Shown here: positions 7,901-9,438 of the stretch, one piece after another
How the letters are laid out: each line of letters starts with the position of its first letter
Position numbering within the stretch: position 1 is the stretch's first letter
Origin: Nitrospirota bacterium
Lineage (GTDB): Bacteria; Nitrospinota; Nitrospinia; Nitrospinales; VA-1
DNA: 9,438 bases
Reading direction: 5' to 3'
Assembly: GCA_003235465.1 (NCBI GenBank)
Contig: QJWD01000099.1
Span: 1-9,438 of the forward strand
Made by a program: the position numbers and the translations under genes
Notes under the pieces: model-generated
Databases searched by the model: none
The model's input: the letters and a program-made list of their open reading frames with translations, nothing else
What the model was told of the DNA's origin: nothing

Positions 7901-8994
7901 CACGTCGGGCCCCCGCCCGCGATGCCGGCGTGGCTTTTTTCCAGCGCCTCAGCCTGGTGGTGCAGGGTGAGCGCGTCGATGATTTCATCAAGGGAACCTT
8001 CCATCACCTGCGAAAGCTTGTGCAGCGTAAGGCCGATGCGGTGATCGGTGATGCGCTCCTGCGGAAAATTGTAGGTGCGGATTCGGCCGCTCCTGTCGCC
8101 GCTTCCCACCTGCTCCTTGCGTTCGCGGGCAAGCTCGGCCTGCTGGCGGTTTTCTTCCTCGTCGTAGAGACGCGCGCGCAGGACCTTCATCGCCTTTTCC
8201 TTGTTCTTGTGCTGGGATTTTTCGTCCTGGCAGGTGACCACGAGTCCGGTGGGCACGTGCGTGATGCGCACCGCGGAATCGGTGGTGTTGACGCTCTGGC
8301 CGCCGGGGCCGGAGGAACGGAACACGTCGACCTTGAGATCGGCGGGGTTGATCTGGATATCGACTTCCTCGACTTCCGGCAATATCGCCACCGTCACCGC
8401 CGAGGTGTGGATGCGCCCCTGCGCCTCGGTTTCCGGCACGCGCTGCACCCGGTGGGTGCCGCTCTCGTATTTCAGCTGGCTGTAGACGCCCTTGCCGGAG
8501 ATGCTCAGGATCAGCTCCTTGTACCCGCCCTTGCCGGACAGGCTGCTGCTCAGGACCTCGGTCTTCCATTTGCGCGATTCGGCGAAGCGGGTGTACATGC
8601 GCGCGAGGTCGGCGGCGAACAGCGCCGCTTCCTCGCCGCCGGTGCCGGCGCGGATCTCCACGATGACGTTGCGGCTGTCGCGCGGGTCCTTCGGCAGCAG
8701 CAGCAGCTTGATTTGCCGGGTGGCCTCCTCGCGGGCTTCCTCCAGCGCCTCGATTTCCTCGCTGGCCATCAGGACGAGTTCCGCGTCTTTTTCCTCGCGC
8801 ATGATGTTGCGATTGTTCTCGAGCTCGCGCTCGACGCGCCTTAACTCGCGGAATGCGTTCAGGATGGGGGCAAGCTCGGCCTGCTCGCGGGCGTACTTCT
8901 GGTATTCGGACTGGCGGGCGATGACGCCCGGGTCGCTCAACAGGCTGTTCAGTTCGTTGAAACGCTTTTCAAGGGACTCGAGTTTTTTGAGCAT
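7900..8994 (-). CDS. prfA: Peptide chain release factor 1
   Basis: Recognises UAA and UAG stop codons in the ribosomal A site and triggers peptide release. It has 364 residues, usual for RF1. The N-terminal helical domain (about 1-105) is rich in Glu, Lys and Arg. The codon-recognition tripeptide is Pro-Glu-Thr at 187-189 (PxT, as in RF1; RF2 has SPF) inside [14 protein letters not shown]. The catalytic G-G-Q is at 231-233 in [12 protein letters not shown], the site methylated by PrmC, encoded next. The ATG start is supported by the conserved M-L-x-K-L-E opening, but no clear Shine-Dalgarno precedes it: a 10-bp palindrome sits there instead. The stop overlaps the prmC start. Confidence 0.97.
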   Translation of the reverse strand: MLKKLESLEKRFNELNSLLSDPGVIARQSEYQKYAREQAELAPILNAFRELRRVERELENNRNIMREEKDAELVLMASEEIEALEEAREEATRQIKLLLLPKDPRDSRNVIVEIRAGTGGEEAALFAADLARMYTRFAESRKWKTEVLSSSLSGKGGYKELILSISGKGVYSQLKYESGTHRVQRVPETEAQGRIHTSAVTVAILPEVEEVDIQINPADLKVDVFRSSGPGGQSVNTTDSAVRITHVPTGLVVTCQDEKSQHKNKEKAMKVLRARLYDEEENRQQAELARERKEQVGSGDRSGRIRTYNFPQERITDHRIGLTLHKLSQVMEGSLDEIIDALTLHHQAEALEKSHAGIAGGGPT

Positions 8995-8999
8995 GGCCG

Positions 9000-9009
9000 A
9001 ACCCGGGTT
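9000..9009. repeat. 10-bp perfect palindrome in the prfA translation-start region
   Basis: AACCCGGGTT is self-complementary and lies 5 bp upstream of the prfA ATG (8994, minus strand), where a ribosome binding site would be expected. It may be chance in GC-rich DNA. Confidence 0.4.
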
Positions 9010-9035
9010 TAGGCCTGGGCGTGGGGGTTATTCGG

Positions 9036-9056
9036 GCTTTCCCGCAAGGGGAAAGC
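9036..9056 (-). other. Perfect 8-bp stem-loop between rpmE and prfA
   Basis: GCTTTCCC (9036-9043) and GGGAAAGC (9049-9056) are exact inverted repeats with a 5-nt loop. In the operon mRNA the stem lies 25 nt after the rpmE stop and about 40 nt before prfA. No T-tract follows it on either strand, so it is not a standard intrinsic terminator. A processing or stability element, or partial attenuation between rpmE and prfA, is possible. Copies of an 8-bp GGCCTGGG lie at 9012-9019 and 9057-9064, one abutting the stem. Confidence 0.5.
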
Positions 9057-9081
9057 GGCCTGGGTCGGGAGGAAAGGACGG

Positions 9082-9312
9082 CTACTCGGGTGCGGGAGTT
9101 TCCTGCGGCTTGGACGCGCGGGCGTATTTGCGGTTGAATTTTTCAATCCGCCCCGCGGTGTCGATCAGCTTCTGCTTGCCGGTGAAAAACGGGTGGCAGG
9201 CGGAACAGATTTCCACATGCAGGTCCTTCACCGTGGCCCGCGTGTGCACTTCGTTGCCGCAGGCGCACCGGATGTTGGTTTCGAAATATTCGGGATGGAT
9301 TTCCGCTTTCAT
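9082..9312 (-). CDS. rpmE: Ribosomal protein bL31, zinc-binding type
   Basis: Protein of the large ribosomal subunit that contributes to the bridge with the small subunit. It has 76 residues and opens with the usual M-K-x-x-I-H-P-x-Y. Cys16, Cys18, Cys36 and Cys39 form the C-x-C and C-x2-C pairs of the zinc-containing (C+) class, distinct from the cysteine-less paralogue made under zinc limitation in some bacteria. The H-P-F-F-T-G-K-Q block (40-46 region) is diagnostic, and R-I-E-K-F-N-R-K-Y follows near 55-63. The C-terminal tail after residue 66 is rich in Pro, Glu and Thr and is variable in the family. The ATG start has AAGG 9 nt upstream. It lies 18 bp after rho and 87 bp before prfA on the minus strand. 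Confidence 0.96.
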   Translation of the reverse strand: MKAEIHPEYFETNIRCACGNEVHTRATVKDLHVEICSACHPFFTGKQKLIDTAGRIEKFNRKYARASKPQETPAPE

Positions 9313-9330
9313 GTGCTTAAGCCTTATCTA

Positions 9331-9438
9331 TCAGGAGTTCATGGTCGACAGGAACTCGGCGTTGGTCTTGGTTTCCTTGATCTTTTGCAGGAGGAGGTCC
9401 ATCGTATCATGGATTCCCATCGGCAGCAAAACTTTTCT
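9331..9438 (-). CDS. rho: Transcription termination factor Rho, last 35 codons (partial)
   Basis: The window edge cuts this gene, so only its 3' end is present, reading in frame from 9438 down to TGA at 9331-9333. The 35 visible residues include M-D-L-L-L-Q-K-I-K-E-T-K-T-N-A-E-F-L and end in S-T-M-N-S, which closely fits the conserved C-terminus of Rho, the hexameric RNA helicase that ends transcription. All RNA-binding and ATPase motifs lie outside the window. The position directly before rpmE in the same direction matches the well-known rho-rpmE order. The call rests on this short tail plus that context. Confidence 0.88.
   Translation of the reverse strand, partial: RKVLLPMGIHDTMDLLLQKIKETKTNAEFLSTMNS

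Noticed and set aside
7930..8844. Plus-strand open frame (304 codons) opposite prfA
   Set aside because: Antisense to RF1 with its PxT and GGQ motifs intact; the translation has no family features.

Overview
This is a GC-rich, densely coding stretch of bacterial chromosome with no sign of mobile DNA, CRISPR arrays or RNA genes. Eleven protein genes can be supported, two of them cut by the window edges. The rho-rpmE-prfA-prmC-murA order on the minus strand is seen in many Gram-negative lineages such as deltaproteobacteria, and related orders occur in Firmicutes. Together with a ClpC-type AAA+ unfoldase it suggests a free-living, high-GC bacterium of deltaproteobacterial or similar affinity. 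That placement is an inference and cannot be fixed from this window.

Layout. On the plus strand, 3-1925 is the 3' part of clpC, followed after 5 bp by a Gx/HepI-family membrane protein gene (1931-2485). A 110-bp AT-richer spacer with nested hairpins and a T-tract comes next, then a family 2 glycosyltransferase (2596-3282). Twelve bases further on, a convergent minus-strand pair begins: an alanine/glycine-type sodium symporter (3761-5122) and, downstream of it, a small protein with a DUF2007-like core between two zinc ribbons (3295-3690). A divergent intergenic region (5123-5289) holds a perfect TATAAT on the minus strand and separates the symporter from a plus-strand gene for a PRC-barrel-like protein (about 5290-5694).

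The right-hand 3.7 kb is a tightly packed minus-strand housekeeping operon, in transcription order rho (only the last 35 codons present), rpmE, prfA, prmC and murA. It links transcription termination, a zinc-type ribosomal protein, release factor 1, the methyltransferase that modifies the release factor, and the first committed step of peptidoglycan synthesis. prfA-prmC overlap as TGATG, and prmC-murA overlap by 8 bases with a strong ribosome binding site for murA inside prmC.

Most of the content is ordinary housekeeping, and I do not see a clear undescribed multi-gene system. The items most worth a second look are the twin-zinc-ribbon DUF2007 protein beside the symporter, the PRC-barrel-like protein with two competing starts, the Gx protein lacking a usual family motif, and the hairpins around 2495-2550, 3702-3728 and 9036-9056.
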